From NCBI GenBank assembly GCA_902512305.1, contig CABXIU010000001.1, positions 62,001-126,000 on the forward strand: a DNA stretch of 64,000 bases, read 5' to 3'. The number at the start of each line of letters is the position of its first letter. Within the stretch, counting starts at the first letter, position 1. A model generated the notes under the pieces. The model saw nothing but the letters and a program-made list of their open reading frames with translations, was not told where the DNA came from and did not search any database. Positions 54,626 through 64,000 of the stretch are shown in pieces. The stretch comes from an uncultured Gammaproteobacteria bacterium. Its GTDB lineage: Bacteria; Pseudomonadota; Gammaproteobacteria; PS1; Pseudothioglobaceae. The position numbers and the translations under genes are program-made.

Positions 54626-55243
54626 TTCTTTAAGTATGTATTTATGTCTTAATAATTGGTTTTCAACTGATAATTCGATATTTTTAGTATTTTTCCTATA
54701 ATCATCAATGATAGACTTAAGATCATTTAGCGCGGAATCAAATTGATTATTGATAATCAAGTAACCAAATTCGTTATAGTGACTGATCTCAGTTTGTGAG
54801 TTTGCCATTCTTTTAGAAATAGTATCTTCATCATCCTGACCTCTATTTGTTAATCTTTCACGAAGGGTGTTTATTGATGGCGGCAATATGAAGATGCTAA
54901 TTGAATCAGGCATATTTTGTCTTACTTGTCTAGCTCCTTGCCAGTCTATTTCTAGGATTATGTCAACATTATTCTCTAATTTTTCCTTAATATTTTGTCT
55001 TGCTGTGCCATACATATTACCAAATACTTCAGCATGCTCAATAAAGTCGTTATTGTCAATCATCTCTCTAAAAGCGCTAGTTGAGATAAAGTGATAATTT
55101 TCACCATCTATTTCCCCTTTCCTTGCCTTTCTAGTCGTGTGTGAGACTGAAACACAAAGGTTATCATAACTATCAAGTAAGGCCTTAACCAGAGATGTTT
55201 TTCCACAGCCAGATGGAGCAGCGATAATAATTAAATTAGCCAT
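54617..55243 (-). CDS. gmk: Guanylate kinase
   Basis: Phosphorylates GMP to GDP with ATP. The 208 residues have the P-loop IAAPSGCGKTSLVKALL, the GMP-binding SVSHTTRKARKGEIDGENYHF, and EIDWQGARQVRQ. It lies 17 bases after yggX on the same strand, and its last codons carry the rpoH -35 box. Confidence 0.96.
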   Translation of the reverse strand: MANLIIIAAPSGCGKTSLVKALLDSYDNLCVSVSHTTRKARKGEIDGENYHFISTSAFREMIDNNDFIEHAEVFGNMYGTARQNIKEKLENNVDIILEIDWQGARQVRQNMPDSISIFILPPSINTLRERLTNRGQDDEDTISKRMANSQTEISHYNEFGYLIINNQFDSALNDLKSIIDDYRKNTKNIELSVENQLLRHKYILKELI

Positions 55244-55260
55244 AATTCATATTTTTTTAG

Positions 55261-55530
55261 TTACTCTGGAGTATATCCTTCAATCTTGTCAACATCATCT
55301 TCGTCAGAGAAAAAGTATTTTTCCATTTGTTGCTTTAAATAGCTTTGTGAGGACTCTTCAAAAAGATTTAAATTATTTTCATTGATTAACATTGTTTGAT
55401 AATCAAGCCATTGTTGCCATGCCTCCTTAGAGACTGAATTTAAAATATTTTTTCCGAGCTCGCCTGGATAAGGAGCCCTATCTAAAGCTTCAAGCTCTTT
55501 ATTTAATTTAATGCAGTAGACGGTATTCAT
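55261..55530 (-). CDS. yggX: Fe(II)-trafficking protein YggX
   Basis: Small protein linked to iron trafficking and protection of Fe-S clusters from oxidation. The 89 residues show VYCIKLNKELEALDRAPYPG with the conserved Cys, LGKNILNSVSKEAWQQWLDYQTMLINE in family order, and a C-terminal acidic tail. It overlaps the end of murJ by four bases and precedes gmk. Confidence 0.94.
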   Translation of the reverse strand: MNTVYCIKLNKELEALDRAPYPGELGKNILNSVSKEAWQQWLDYQTMLINENNLNLFEESSQSYLKQQMEKYFFSDEDDVDKIEGYTPE

Positions 55531-57056
55531 AATTGTTTTAATCTAACTCCAAATAGATATAGTGATAAAAAATAAATAAATCCTGATATGACTATAGATT
55601 TAACCAGAAATCTCGATCTTTCAAGTATTGAAGAGTCATAATAAGGATCAATATTTGAATCAAAAAATAATATATATACTGACATTATAATGACAGCAAA
55701 AATGACTTTAAATAACATTTTATACAAAGCAGTATCAAACTTAAAGATTGATTGTTTAATTAAGTAATAGTAAAGAATCGAAGCGTTTAAAAGGGCAGAG
55801 ATAGAGGTTGCAACTGCAAGACCAATATGGCCAAAATATTGAACCAAGATTAAGTTTAAAACAATGTTTGAGACCATGGCAGCAACTCCAGCTTTGACAG
55901 GTGTTTTAGTATCACCTCTGGATAAGAAAATTGGAGCAAATATTTTTATCGCAATAAATGCCATCAATCCAGAACCATAAGCCTGAAGACTATAAGAGGT
56001 TTTGATTGCTGAATTTATTTCAAATTCACCATATTGGAAAAGAGTGATAATTAATTCTTTAGAAAGAAGAGTGAGGCCTAAACACGCTGGAAACCCAAAA
56101 ATAATAGCGATAACGAGAGCTTTATTAATTGTTTTAACAAAATTTTCAGTATCTTTAAGTGCATGATAATTGCTAAGTTTGGCTAAGGCTACAGTTGCAA
56201 GTGCTATTCCAATGAGCGCTAGAGGAAGCTCTAATAATCTGTCAGAGTAGTAAAGCCAAGAAACACTTCCGGATATAAGTGTTGAAGCAATCATTGTATC
56301 TACCAATAGATTAATTTGAGACACTGAGACGCCAAACAATGCTGGGAGCATTCTTTTTTTAAGTGTTGTAAGAGCTTTGTGATGTCCAAACTGCAATTTT
56401 GGTAATTTTTTAATTTTTCTTAAAAAAGGAATTTGGAACGCAAGTTGAGAAATACCGCCAATCAATACCCCCCAGGCAAGCGCCATAATAGGTGTTGATA
56501 CATGTTTTGATAAAAAGATTGCACATAAAATTAAAGAAATATTAAGAAGAACTGGAGTGAATGCTGGAATAGTAAAATTATCATAGGTGTTAAGAATAGA
56601 GCCAGATAATGCGGTGAGTGAAATTAGAAGCAAGTATGGGAAGGTAATTCTTAGCATATCTGAAGCCAAATTGAATTGAGTCGTATCAGATTTAAAGTAG
56701 AACCCCCATGCGAATAAAAAAATGACGAGAGGTGCAATTACTACAGCAATCAATGTAATAATCATCAAAATACTTAAGAGTTTAGTGGTGATATGATTGA
56801 TAACTAGCTGAACTTCTTTGTCACTTTCATTTGCTTTTGTCTCAGCAAGAATAGGTAAAAAAGCTTGAGAGAATGCACCTTCAGCGAATAAACGTCTAAA
56901 AAAATTAGGTATTCTGAATGCAACTAAAAACGCATCAGTTAATTCATTAGCACCAAATAAGCGAGCTATTACAAAGTCCCTAATTAGCCCTAAGATCCTT
57001 GAAATAAAGGTCATTGCAGAGACAATACTGCTTGACCTTATAAATGACTTGGACAT
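55527..57056 (-). CDS. murJ: Lipid II flippase MurJ
   Basis: Integral membrane protein of the MOP superfamily that flips lipid II across the inner membrane. The 509 residues contain about 14 hydrophobic helices and open with SAMTFISRILGLIRDFVIAR, then DAFLVAFRIPNFFRRLFAEGAFSQAFLP, both strong family marks. LFQYGEF near residue 345 is also typical. It overlaps yggX (ATGA) and follows lpxA by 17 bases, so the whole block is probably one transcript. Confidence 0.95.
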   Translation of the reverse strand: MSKSFIRSSSIVSAMTFISRILGLIRDFVIARLFGANELTDAFLVAFRIPNFFRRLFAEGAFSQAFLPILAETKANESDKEVQLVINHITTKLLSILMIITLIAVVIAPLVIFLFAWGFYFKSDTTQFNLASDMLRITFPYLLLISLTALSGSILNTYDNFTIPAFTPVLLNISLILCAIFLSKHVSTPIMALAWGVLIGGISQLAFQIPFLRKIKKLPKLQFGHHKALTTLKKRMLPALFGVSVSQINLLVDTMIASTLISGSVSWLYYSDRLLELPLALIGIALATVALAKLSNYHALKDTENFVKTINKALVIAIIFGFPACLGLTLLSKELIITLFQYGEFEINSAIKTSYSLQAYGSGLMAFIAIKIFAPIFLSRGDTKTPVKAGVAAMVSNIVLNLILVQYFGHIGLAVATSISALLNASILYYYLIKQSIFKFDTALYKMLFKVIFAVIIMSVYILFFDSNIDPYYDSSILERSRFLVKSIVISGFIYFLSLYLFGVRLKQL

Positions 57057-57073
57057 GACTTAAAAGTAATTAT

Positions 57074-57871
57074 TTATCCATCTGCTGGGCCACGCATAAT
57101 GCCCACTCTTGAATTTCGAATACATTGTACGAATTGCATCACTTCAGGGCTATCAGATTCTGAAGCTTTAAGCTCTTTAAGTGCTTGGTCTAAAAGCCTT
57201 CCTTGAGAGTCTCTATAAACTACTTTAAATGCACGCTTAATGGACGCAATTGAGCTTGCACTGAATCCTCTTCGTTTTAATCCCACAGTATTAATACTTC
57301 TAATTCTTGGATTAATACCCGCAGCAACCATGTAGTCTGGTATATCTTTGTTAATTTGACTGCCCATTCCAGCATAGGTATGCCTTCCAATGTTACAAAA
57401 TTGCTTTACTAGAACAAAGCCACCTAATATTGCCCAATCCGATATTCTAACATGGCCAGCAAGAGAGGCGTTATTTGACATAATTATATGGTCTCCAAGC
57501 TGACAGTCATGGGCTATATGAACATAGGACATAAGCATATTATTGGAACCAATTCGTGTTAAAGAATTTTCTTTTTCAGTTCCTCGATTAATTGTGCAGA
57601 ATTCTCTAATGAGATTGTCATCACCAATGACTAAGTTACTTTCTTGACCTTCTTGGTAGGTTATATCTTGAGGGTCTCCTCCAATTGAAGCAAATGAGTA
57701 TATATGATTATTTTTACCAATTTTTGTAGGGCCTTCAATAACTGCATGAGAATCTATGACTGTTCCTGCGCCAATTTCAACATTAGCACCAATCATTGCA
57801 TAAGCTGCTATAACTGCATCTTTATGTATTTTAGCGGTATTGTGAACAATGGCTGATGGATCAATAGACAT
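57074..57871 (-). CDS. lpxA: UDP-N-acetylglucosamine acyltransferase
   Basis: First enzyme of lipid A synthesis, a trimer of left-handed beta helices. The 265 residues show hexapeptide repeats from about 5 to 190, the catalytic His121 in YVHIAHDCQLG, GGDPQDITYQ, and the C-terminal NTVGLKRRGFSASSI. It follows fabZ by two bases. lpxB, often next, is missing here; murJ takes its place. Confidence 0.96.
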   Translation of the reverse strand: MSIDPSAIVHNTAKIHKDAVIAAYAMIGANVEIGAGTVIDSHAVIEGPTKIGKNNHIYSFASIGGDPQDITYQEGQESNLVIGDDNLIREFCTINRGTEKENSLTRIGSNNMLMSYVHIAHDCQLGDHIIMSNNASLAGHVRISDWAILGGFVLVKQFCNIGRHTYAGMGSQINKDIPDYMVAAGINPRIRSINTVGLKRRGFSASSIASIKRAFKVVYRDSQGRLLDQALKELKASESDSPEVMQFVQCIRNSRVGIMRGPADG

Positions 57872-57873
57872 AA

Positions 57874-58320
57874 TTATTTATCCGCTTTTTTTTGAGTACA
57901 CAATATTTCAGCAGAGGTAACAAGTTCACCATCAACTTTAGCAGTGCAACTAAACTTCCAAATGCCTCGCTTAACTGTTACAACCTCGGCATAAATTTCC
58001 AGCTGATCACCTGGCTCAACAATCTTTTTAAAGCGAACATTGTTAACACCAACAAGCATATAGATTTGACCCATTTCAGGCCTACCTACTTCTGATTTAA
58101 AGGCTAAAATTCCAGTAGCTTGAGCCATAGCTTCAATAATTAAAACACCTGGCATAATTGGCTGATCAGGGAAGTGGCCAGTGAATTGAGGCTCATTAAA
58201 AGAAACATTTTTAATAGCTGTTAGATTTTTTCCAGACTCAAAGCTTAATACTCGATCAATAAGTAAAAAGGGGTATCGATGAGGCAAGAAATTTTTTACC
58301 TCGTTTATATTCATATCCAT
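57874..58320 (-). CDS. fabZ: 3-hydroxyacyl-ACP dehydratase FabZ
   Basis: Dehydrates 3-hydroxyacyl-ACP in fatty-acid elongation. The 148-residue hot-dog protein has [13 protein letters not shown] and the catalytic pair His49 and Glu63 in [20 protein letters not shown]. It is set four bases after lpxD and two before lpxA, as in the usual lipid A cluster, where FabZ competes with LpxA for 3-hydroxyacyl-ACP. Confidence 0.96.
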   Translation of the reverse strand: MDMNINEVKNFLPHRYPFLLIDRVLSFESGKNLTAIKNVSFNEPQFTGHFPDQPIMPGVLIIEAMAQATGILAFKSEVGRPEMGQIYMLVGVNNVRFKKIVEPGDQLEIYAEVVTVKRGIWKFSCTAKVDGELVTSAEILCTQKKADK

Positions 58321-58324
58321 AGAT

Positions 58325-59323
58325 CTACCTAATGTTTTTCAATTTAATCTTCATAAAGCTGGCAATTTTATCAAGTTTTGTAAGCCATATTCCGACCTTT
58401 TTCCAATCAGAGTGAAGCATAATTGGTATAAAGCCAGTATAAACACCAGACTTTTTGATATTCCTATTAACCGTGCTTGTTGCATTAATTATGACATCAT
58501 CAGTAATTGTAAGGTGGCCTACAATTCCTACAGCGCCTCCAATCATGCATCTTTTGCCTATAATTGTTGAGCCAGCAATACCAGTTTTTGCAGCTATGGC
58601 AGTATCTTCTCCAATAATAACATTGTGGGCAATATGAACAAGATTATCGATTTTTACCCCATTGTGTATCTCTGTATCTGTAATTGAACCTCGATCAATA
58701 GTTGTATTGGCGCCAATAGAAACATCATCTCCAATAGAAACATTGCCTAGATGTGCAATTGCATGCCATTTTTTATTAGCATCTATTGCATTTCCAAAGC
58801 CTTCTGAACCTATTACAGCTCCAGGCGAAATAACACAGTTGTTCCCAATTCTACTTCCTATTTGTATAGAAACGTTCGGCTCAATCAGGCAATTATTGCC
58901 AATACTTACATTATCTTCAATTACGCAATTTTGATGAATTATAGTATTATTACCTACCTTAACATTTTGACCTATTAAGCAATTAGCTGCAATTGTAGCT
59001 TTTGGATAGCTTTTTTCAGAACCATATTTAAGATTATTAATATCTTGGTTTAGCTGAAATTTCTGTGAAAGTATTGCGTAAGCAAGATAGACATTCTCGA
59101 CGATGACTGCATTTGTCTTACAGTGTCTTTTTAGAGATTTATCAACGATAATTGCCCCAGCAGAAGAGGATGATAAAGATTCTTTGTATTTATCGCTTAC
59201 AGCGTAGGATATTTGATTTGAATTAGCTTTATCTAGAGAATTAACGCCATTAATCTCCTTCAAAGGGTCTCCTTCAATAGACCCATCAACTAGTTTTGCA
59301 ATTTCTTCAAGTGTAAATTTCAT
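58325..59323 (-). CDS. lpxD: UDP-3-O-acylglucosamine N-acyltransferase
   Basis: Third lipid A enzyme; adds the second hydroxyacyl chain. The 332 residues comprise an N-terminal uridine-binding domain (1-100), a long hexapeptide beta helix (about 105-290) and a C-terminal helix. The catalytic His is in [36 protein letters not shown] is also a family mark. It lies two bases after skp and four before fabZ. Confidence 0.95.
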   Translation of the reverse strand: MKFTLEEIAKLVDGSIEGDPLKEINGVNSLDKANSNQISYAVSDKYKESLSSSSAGAIIVDKSLKRHCKTNAVIVENVYLAYAILSQKFQLNQDINNLKYGSEKSYPKATIAANCLIGQNVKVGNNTIIHQNCVIEDNVSIGNNCLIEPNVSIQIGSRIGNNCVISPGAVIGSEGFGNAIDANKKWHAIAHLGNVSIGDDVSIGANTTIDRGSITDTEIHNGVKIDNLVHIAHNVIIGEDTAIAAKTGIAGSTIIGKRCMIGGAVGIVGHLTITDDVIINATSTVNRNIKKSGVYTGFIPIMLHSDWKKVGIWLTKLDKIASFMKIKLKNIR

Positions 59324-59325
59324 AG

Positions 59326-59817
59326 TTAGTGTTTTTCAATTTCAGCAATTATTTCTTGTGTTATGTTGACTTTTTCGCTAACAAAAGCAACATTTTCATA
59401 AAGAATGAGATCATATTCTTCTCTGATCGCATAGTCATTAATGGCTTGGTTTATAATTAATTCTATTTTTTTTAATAAATCAACTTTTCTATTATTTATT
59501 GTTTTTTGCCAAAATTCAGTCTCTTGTTTAAAGCTTTCTTCTAATTTAGACAATTTAGATAATTCTATTTCAAATAATTCTGAGTTCTCAAATTCTTGTT
59601 TTGAATCTAAATTAGACCTAATTAGCTCAATATGGTTATACAAATCTAATAATTCCTGTTTTTTTGGTTCAAACTCACGTGAAATTGCATCTATGCTTTG
59701 ATTATATTGAGTTAAATTAATTACTACTTGATTAGTGTCAATGAAGCCAATTTTAATATTTGCAGCATTGGATGAAAAACATAATAAGCTGAAAAAAAGT
59801 ATTATTAAAGCCCTCAT
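59326..59817 (-). CDS. skp: Periplasmic chaperone Skp/OmpH
   Basis: Jellyfish-shaped trimeric chaperone that carries unfolded outer-membrane proteins. The 163 residues have a signal peptide (1-18, ending NAA), then IKIGFIDTNQVVINL, and a long charged helical hairpin from about 45 to 120. Sequence is poorly conserved in this family, so position between bamA and lpxD supports the call. Eight bases separate it from bamA. Confidence 0.9.
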   Translation of the reverse strand: MRALIILFFSLLCFSSNAANIKIGFIDTNQVVINLTQYNQSIDAISREFEPKKQELLDLYNHIELIRSNLDSKQEFENSELFEIELSKLSKLEESFKQETEFWQKTINNRKVDLLKKIELIINQAINDYAIREEYDLILYENVAFVSEKVNITQEIIAEIEKH

Positions 59818-59824
59818 AGAGCTT

Positions 59825-62143
59825 TTAGAAGCCAGTTCCTAGTGAAAATCCAAAGTTTTCAATGTCATCACCATCTTTCTTTAATATTGGGGTTGAAATA
59901 TAGGCGCCTATTGCTCCAATTGCGCTTAAGTATGCAAAACCAAAGCCTGCAGACATTCTTAAATCTCCAATATCAATATTCGAGCTTTTTTCAAAAATAT
60001 TTCCAGTATCTACAAAAGCACTCATTCTCATTTTTTCATTGTTGTCGAAGAAAAATGCTGGTGTAATTAAATTAGCACTTCCAAGAACTGAAATTTCTCC
60101 GCCTTTAGCTACCCCATTTGGATATTGTGGTCCAAGTGTTTTATTACCAAAACCCCTTACAGATCCACTGCCTCCTCCAAAAAAGCGCTTATAGAATGGT
60201 AATTGTTTACCATCATAGCCTTTAGCAAAGTTAACGTCCCCAGTAAGCTTTAAAGTTGTTGTATCACTAATAGGTCTGTAGCCTAAATGTGAAGCACTTA
60301 AATTAAAGTATTTGTAATCACTTCCAGGCAAAGTTAATCCAGCATTTACTGAATTTTTTATGCCATTAGTTGGGTAGAGAAAATTGTTAAGAGTGTTTTT
60401 ACTCCAGTTAATACTAGCTTTAAATTCATCATTTTTGCTTGAAGCGCATTGACTAGATTCGTAACCAGAGCCAGCTAAAAGGGAGCTACATTTAATTTCA
60501 TTTTGCGAAAATTCTAAACTTGAATTAACCCTGGTGTTGTTAGATAAAGGTATTCCATAACCTAAGTTAAAACCTGTTGAATTTACTTCATAAGAATTTT
60601 TTGTTACATCGTCATCATTAATTTCACTGGTGAATGCACCTATGCTGACACTATGTCCCTCGCCATTGTAATTAGGATTCATGAAATAGATGCTTAATTT
60701 ATTAAAAGCCTTTGAGATCTTAAAATCAGCATTTAGGGTATTTCCTGAGCCAAAAATATTTTTTTCTTGGATGCCGGAACCAAATGATATTCCATAGTTA
60801 TTGCTATGAGACATTGAAAAACTTAATGCACCGGTTTGAGTTTCTTCAACTTCAAAACCTATGTCAATCTTATCAGGCATGCCTTTAACTTCTGAAGTCG
60901 ATATTTGAACATCAGAAAAATAACCAAGTCTTCGAAGTTTGCTTAAAGATTCTCTTAGAATGCTTCTAGAGTATTGGCCACCCTCTGCAATTCCTATTTC
61001 CCTTCTAATAACTTCATCTTGAGTGCGGGTGTTACCAGTAATTGTGATTCTGTTAATAAATACTTTTTTATTTAAGGATATTTTGAAGTCAATATTTACA
61101 CTATCTAGAAAATCAGATGTAATTGGGTTGATGTCTACAAAAGCATAGCCTTTATCAGCAAACAAATCTGTAAGTATTTCAATATCTTTAATAATTGAAT
61201 TACGGTTGAAAACTTCACCTTTATTAAGTGAGATTGCTTGCACCAGTTCGTCTTTGCTAAAGCTCTCTATGTCTCCATCAAAAGAAATTTTTCCTAACTT
61301 ATATTGTATGCCCTCAGAAATTTCAATATCTATAGAAATTTTGTCTTTTGCTTCATTAAGTTGCGAGTCAATATTTAGAATTTTAAAGTCTAAATATCCA
61401 GAGTCAAAGTACTGATTAGTCATTAAATCTATGCCTAATTTAAATGCATCTTCAACAAATAAGTCTTTATTGGTAAAGTAATTGATTAAGAGCATATCAG
61501 CTTCACCAATTTTGAATAGTTTGAGCAATTCATCTTCTGACATTTTTTCAGCTCCAGAAATTTTGAACGACTCAATTTTTGCTCTTTCGCCTTGTTTAAT
61601 AATTAGGTCAATCCCAGCTCTATTTTGAGAATCAATAGATACATTTTGATTAATTTCAAAATTATAGTAACCTAAGCTTGTGTATTTTGATTCAAGCAAA
61701 AGTGCGAATGAATCTAGTTTCCTTTGAGTGAATATATTTCCTGGTGAAAGCATACTGTTGACTAACTCTTCATTAATTAATTCATCAGTTAAAATGATTT
61801 TTTCTCCTTTGAGCCAGTTTGAAAAACCTGAGCCAGTATTAAGATCAATATCAAAGTATTTGATTGTAGGATTTTCATTTAAAGTTATATTTAAAGTGTT
61901 TTCATTTTTTGCAACACTGATATCAGAAAAAAGACCAGTTTTAAAGAGTGATTGAATAATTTCATTGCTTGAAGAATTTGTGTATTCTTGACCAGCCTGG
62001 AAAGGTATTAATTTAAGTAATGAATCTTCTGAAGTAGTATTAAGTCCAACAAAGTTAATTTTATCAATTGGAGTAGAATAAGCTTGAGTAGTAAAAAATA
62101 AGAAAAGTAGAATAAAGAATTGATTTAAATATTTTTTTTTCAT
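59825..62143 (-). CDS. bamA: Outer-membrane assembly factor BamA
   Basis: Core of the BAM complex that inserts beta-barrel proteins. The 772 residues have a signal peptide (1-23), five POTRA domains (about 24-420) and a 16-strand barrel. Barrel marks are FGGGSGSVRGFGNKTLGP (the VRGF lock) and the final strand ending in FSLGTGF with terminal Phe. POTRA marks include FINRITITGNTRTQDEVIRRE. It heads the lpx block. rseP, usually directly upstream, is absent; the next gene is a DUF971 gene 132 bases away. Confidence 0.97.
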   Translation of the reverse strand: MKKKYLNQFFILLFLFFTTQAYSTPIDKINFVGLNTTSEDSLLKLIPFQAGQEYTNSSSNEIIQSLFKTGLFSDISVAKNENTLNITLNENPTIKYFDIDLNTGSGFSNWLKGEKIILTDELINEELVNSMLSPGNIFTQRKLDSFALLLESKYTSLGYYNFEINQNVSIDSQNRAGIDLIIKQGERAKIESFKISGAEKMSEDELLKLFKIGEADMLLINYFTNKDLFVEDAFKLGIDLMTNQYFDSGYLDFKILNIDSQLNEAKDKISIDIEISEGIQYKLGKISFDGDIESFSKDELVQAISLNKGEVFNRNSIIKDIEILTDLFADKGYAFVDINPITSDFLDSVNIDFKISLNKKVFINRITITGNTRTQDEVIRREIGIAEGGQYSRSILRESLSKLRRLGYFSDVQISTSEVKGMPDKIDIGFEVEETQTGALSFSMSHSNNYGISFGSGIQEKNIFGSGNTLNADFKISKAFNKLSIYFMNPNYNGEGHSVSIGAFTSEINDDDVTKNSYEVNSTGFNLGYGIPLSNNTRVNSSLEFSQNEIKCSSLLAGSGYESSQCASSKNDEFKASINWSKNTLNNFLYPTNGIKNSVNAGLTLPGSDYKYFNLSASHLGYRPISDTTTLKLTGDVNFAKGYDGKQLPFYKRFFGGGSGSVRGFGNKTLGPQYPNGVAKGGEISVLGSANLITPAFFFDNNEKMRMSAFVDTGNIFEKSSNIDIGDLRMSAGFGFAYLSAIGAIGAYISTPILKKDGDDIENFGFSLGTGF

Positions 62144-62275
62144 TTTTTACCTGTATTAGTTAATTTTAAAAAAACTCTAAATACTTTCAGTTTTGTCAGT
62201 TCAAATGCAATTTTAACAAAATAACTTAACTAGTTGTTGGAGTAACATTAAATAATGCGTTTGTAGCATGTTTAT

Positions 62276-62641
62276 TTAAATTGACACTTCATGATAGTTT
62301 TTATTATCATTATTTTTGTTAACTCTATTGACGTAATCTAGCCATAACTCATCTTTCTTGTTTCCTAAGTGGTATAGGTAGCTCCATGAATAGATACCAG
62401 TTGTGTGACCATCACTATAATGAATTGCAATTGCATAGTTCCCCATGGGAGTAAGTGAACTTATAGTTACATCTTGTTTATTTAATTGAAGTGTTTCTTG
62501 GCCTGGAACATGACCTCTAACTTCTGCAGAAGGAGAGTAAACTCTCAAATATTCGCTAGTCATCGCAAAATTATTATCTTCAAATGCTACTGTAAGAAGT
62601 TTTTTATTTTTACTCAATACAATATTTACTGGAGGATTCAT
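62276..62641 (-). CDS. DUF971 (gamma-butyrobetaine hydroxylase N-terminal-like) protein
   Basis: A 121-residue protein of the DUF971 family. The fold resembles the N-terminal domain of gamma-butyrobetaine hydroxylase, but the function of stand-alone bacterial members is not established. Marks are TSEYLRVYSPSAEVRGH and GNYAIAIHYSDGHTTGIYSW followed by YLYHLG. The tail is Asn-rich. It is divergent from dapF with 83 bases between starts and lies upstream of bamA on the same strand. Confidence 0.9.
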   Translation of the reverse strand: MNPPVNIVLSKNKKLLTVAFEDNNFAMTSEYLRVYSPSAEVRGHVPGQETLQLNKQDVTISSLTPMGNYAIAIHYSDGHTTGIYSWSYLYHLGNKKDELWLDYVNRVNKNNDNKNYHEVSI

Positions 62642-62724
62642 TCAAATATAAGTGATTTAATGTAACTAAATTTTAACATAGCACTAATAATAAAAAAACT
62701 TATACAAAAGGTTAAAATATAATT

Positions 62725-63543
62725 ATGATAAATTTTACAAAAATGCATGGTCTTGGTAATGATTTTGTTGTTATGAACAACATAGATGGTGATATTTCAT
62801 TATCAACTGAAGAGATTCGTAAGCTTGCCGATCGTCGTTTTGGTATTGGTTTTGATCAATTACTCATGGTTGAAAGTGCAACCTCTAAAGAAGCTAATTT
62901 TAGATATGTAATATTTAATGCTGACGGTTCAGAGGTAAGTCAATGTGGCAATGGTGCTAGATGTTTTGCACTCTATCTTCAAAAGAAAAATCTTACATAT
63001 AAAAATACTCTAACTGTTGAAACTAATACTGGCTTATTAACTCTAAATATTAATAGTGATGAATCCGTCGAAGTTGATATGGGAACTCCGAATTTTAAGC
63101 CTTCAAAGATACCTTTAAAATTTGATCAAATATCATCAGAGTACATGGTAGAGGGGCATGAAGTTGGATCATTATCAATTGGAAATCCTCATGCTGTATT
63201 GATACAAGATGAAATCAATAATGTGGAGGAAATTTCCATGAAAATTCAATCTAGCAATCTTTTTCCTGAAGGCGTTAATATTGGTTTTATGAAAGTTTTA
63301 AATAATAAAGAAATACAGCTTAGAGTAGTTGAGAGGGGTGTTGGCGAAACCCTTGCTTGTGGCTCTGGTGCTTGTGCTGCTGTAATTTATGGTGTAAGGA
63401 AAGGAATTCTTGATTCTAAGGTAACTGTTCATTTAAATGGTGGTGATGCAACTGTTGAGTTTGATGGAGAGAGAGTCTTTTTAACTGGCCCTGGAGAGTT
63501 TGTTTATGAGGGCTCTGTCAATCTAAGAAGTGGGGACTCCTAA
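62725..63543 (+). CDS. dapF: Diaminopimelate epimerase
   Basis: PLP-independent racemase that turns LL- into meso-diaminopimelate for lysine and peptidoglycan. The 272 residues open with FTKMHGLGNDFVVMNN and have the first catalytic Cys74 in EVSQCGNGARC and the second in GETLACGSGACAAVI. The length is normal. A TAAAAT box at 62713-62718 would place the start of transcription at the ATG itself. The stop overlaps that of apaH on the other strand by four bases. Confidence 0.97.
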   Translation: MINFTKMHGLGNDFVVMNNIDGDISLSTEEIRKLADRRFGIGFDQLLMVESATSKEANFRYVIFNADGSEVSQCGNGARCFALYLQKKNLTYKNTLTVETNTGLLTLNINSDESVEVDMGTPNFKPSKIPLKFDQISSEYMVEGHEVGSLSIGNPHAVLIQDEINNVEEISMKIQSSNLFPEGVNIGFMKVLNNKEIQLRVVERGVGETLACGSGACAAVIYGVRKGILDSKVTVHLNGGDATVEFDGERVFLTGPGEFVYEGSVNLRSGDS

Positions 63544-64000
63544 GATTCTAATGACCTTTGTGATATTAGCTCTCGATTTGTTAAATCATAAGCTGTAAGC
63601 ATTCCTCCCCATACGCATCCATGATCTAAAGGATAAATGTTCTTTATTTGTATATCTTTGAGTGTTGACCAATGTCCAAAAAAAATCCTTTGATTACTCA
63701 TTATGCGCTCAGAGTGCAAAAACCAAGCTTTATAGCCTTTTGGATTTTTGTCAGTATTAAGCTTGTGATCAAATTCAAGCTCGCCATTTTTTTTGCAAAA
63801 ACGTATGCGCATCAAAGCATTAATTGTATAACGAGACTTTTCATTATTTGTCAGATTATCGCGCCAAGAATTAGGTTTATTGCCGTACATCTGAGATAAA
63901 AAACTAACAACATTATTGGATTGAAGATTATTTTCAACTATTGCACTATTTGAAAAAACATCAGATTTATCCCATTGTGGAGGGACACCGGCATGTACAA
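63540..64000 (-). CDS. apaH: Symmetrical diadenosine tetraphosphatase, C-terminal part
   Basis: Hydrolyses Ap4A to two ADP. The frame runs from its stop at 63540 to the window edge without interruption, giving 153 codons; the N-terminal metallophosphoesterase motifs lie beyond the window. The visible part starts VHAGVPPQWDKSD, which matches the ApaH segment with a metal-binding His, then QMYGNKPNSWRDN, IFFGHWSTLKD and LDHGCVWGGMLTAYD. An internal Met at 63890 is not the start. dapF and apaH converge with a four-base overlap. Confidence 0.92.
   Translation of the reverse strand, partial: VHAGVPPQWDKSDVFSNSAIVENNLQSNNVVSFLSQMYGNKPNSWRDNLTNNEKSRYTINALMRIRFCKKNGELEFDHKLNTDKNPKGYKAWFLHSERIMSNQRIFFGHWSTLKDIQIKNIYPLDHGCVWGGMLTAYDLTNRELISQRSLES

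Noticed and set aside
62276-62641. DUF971 protein as gamma-butyrobetaine hydroxylase
   Set aside because: Only the N-terminal domain type is present. The catalytic dioxygenase domain is absent.

Overview
This is an AT-rich, very compact stretch of a gammaproteobacterial chromosome. RNase T, HtpG, XerC, YbiT, HemF, AceK, RpoH with a QRKLFF box, and the bamA-skp-lpxD-fabZ-lpxA block all have gammaproteobacterial character. Short spacers, many 1-4 base gene overlaps, the absence of mobile elements and a taurine/choline diet suggest a streamlined marine bacterium. The SUP05/Ca. Thioglobus neighbourhood is my best guess, but it rests on gene content only. I found no tRNA, rRNA, CRISPR array or insertion sequence.

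Layout. Positions 1-8.5 kb hold a partial SAP-like/coiled-coil protein, ilvD, a stand-alone ArgA-type acetyltransferase domain, rnt, an unknown gene, an acyltransferase, rmuC-yciK, and the suhB/trmJ divergent pair. Positions 8.5-22 kb are housekeeping: htpG, xerC-tsaC, hemF behind a perfect FNR-type box, glnA with a long leader, bioB, murG-ftsW, ybiT, and ribE-ribB-ribH-nusB. Positions 22-35 kb are a complete taurine dissimilation island. It has a tauABC importer whose permease carries a large extra-cytoplasmic insertion, a GcvT-type FAD demethylase, a secreted trypsin-like protease translationally coupled to the MocR regulator tauR, and tpa-ald-xsc. Positions 35.5-41.3 kb are a glyoxylate-bypass operon, aceA-aceK-rraA-like-glcB. 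Positions 41.5-48 kb hold an IclR regulator, betB, betA broken by a one-base frameshift in a G9 run, an enolase-superfamily dehydratase, a beta-hydroxyacid dehydrogenase and a small membrane protein. Positions 48-64 kb run mostly on the minus strand: fabF-acpP, parE, groEL-groES-rpoH-gmk, yggX-murJ, the lpxA-fabZ-lpxD-skp-bamA envelope block and a DUF971 gene, then dapF on the plus strand and the C-terminal part of apaH at the edge.

How it works together. Taurine enters by TauABC. Tpa moves its amino group to pyruvate, Ald releases the ammonium from alanine, and Xsc splits sulfoacetaldehyde to sulfite and acetyl phosphate. The two-carbon product fits the adjacent glyoxylate bypass, where AceK sets the branch point at isocitrate dehydrogenase. 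Choline oxidation to glycine betaine (betBA) adds a second osmolyte route.

The observations I would check first are the protease-tauR coupling, the TauC insertion, the RraA-like enzyme carrying the aldolase-type D-X20-R-D motif inside the glyoxylate operon, and the G9 frameshift in betA.
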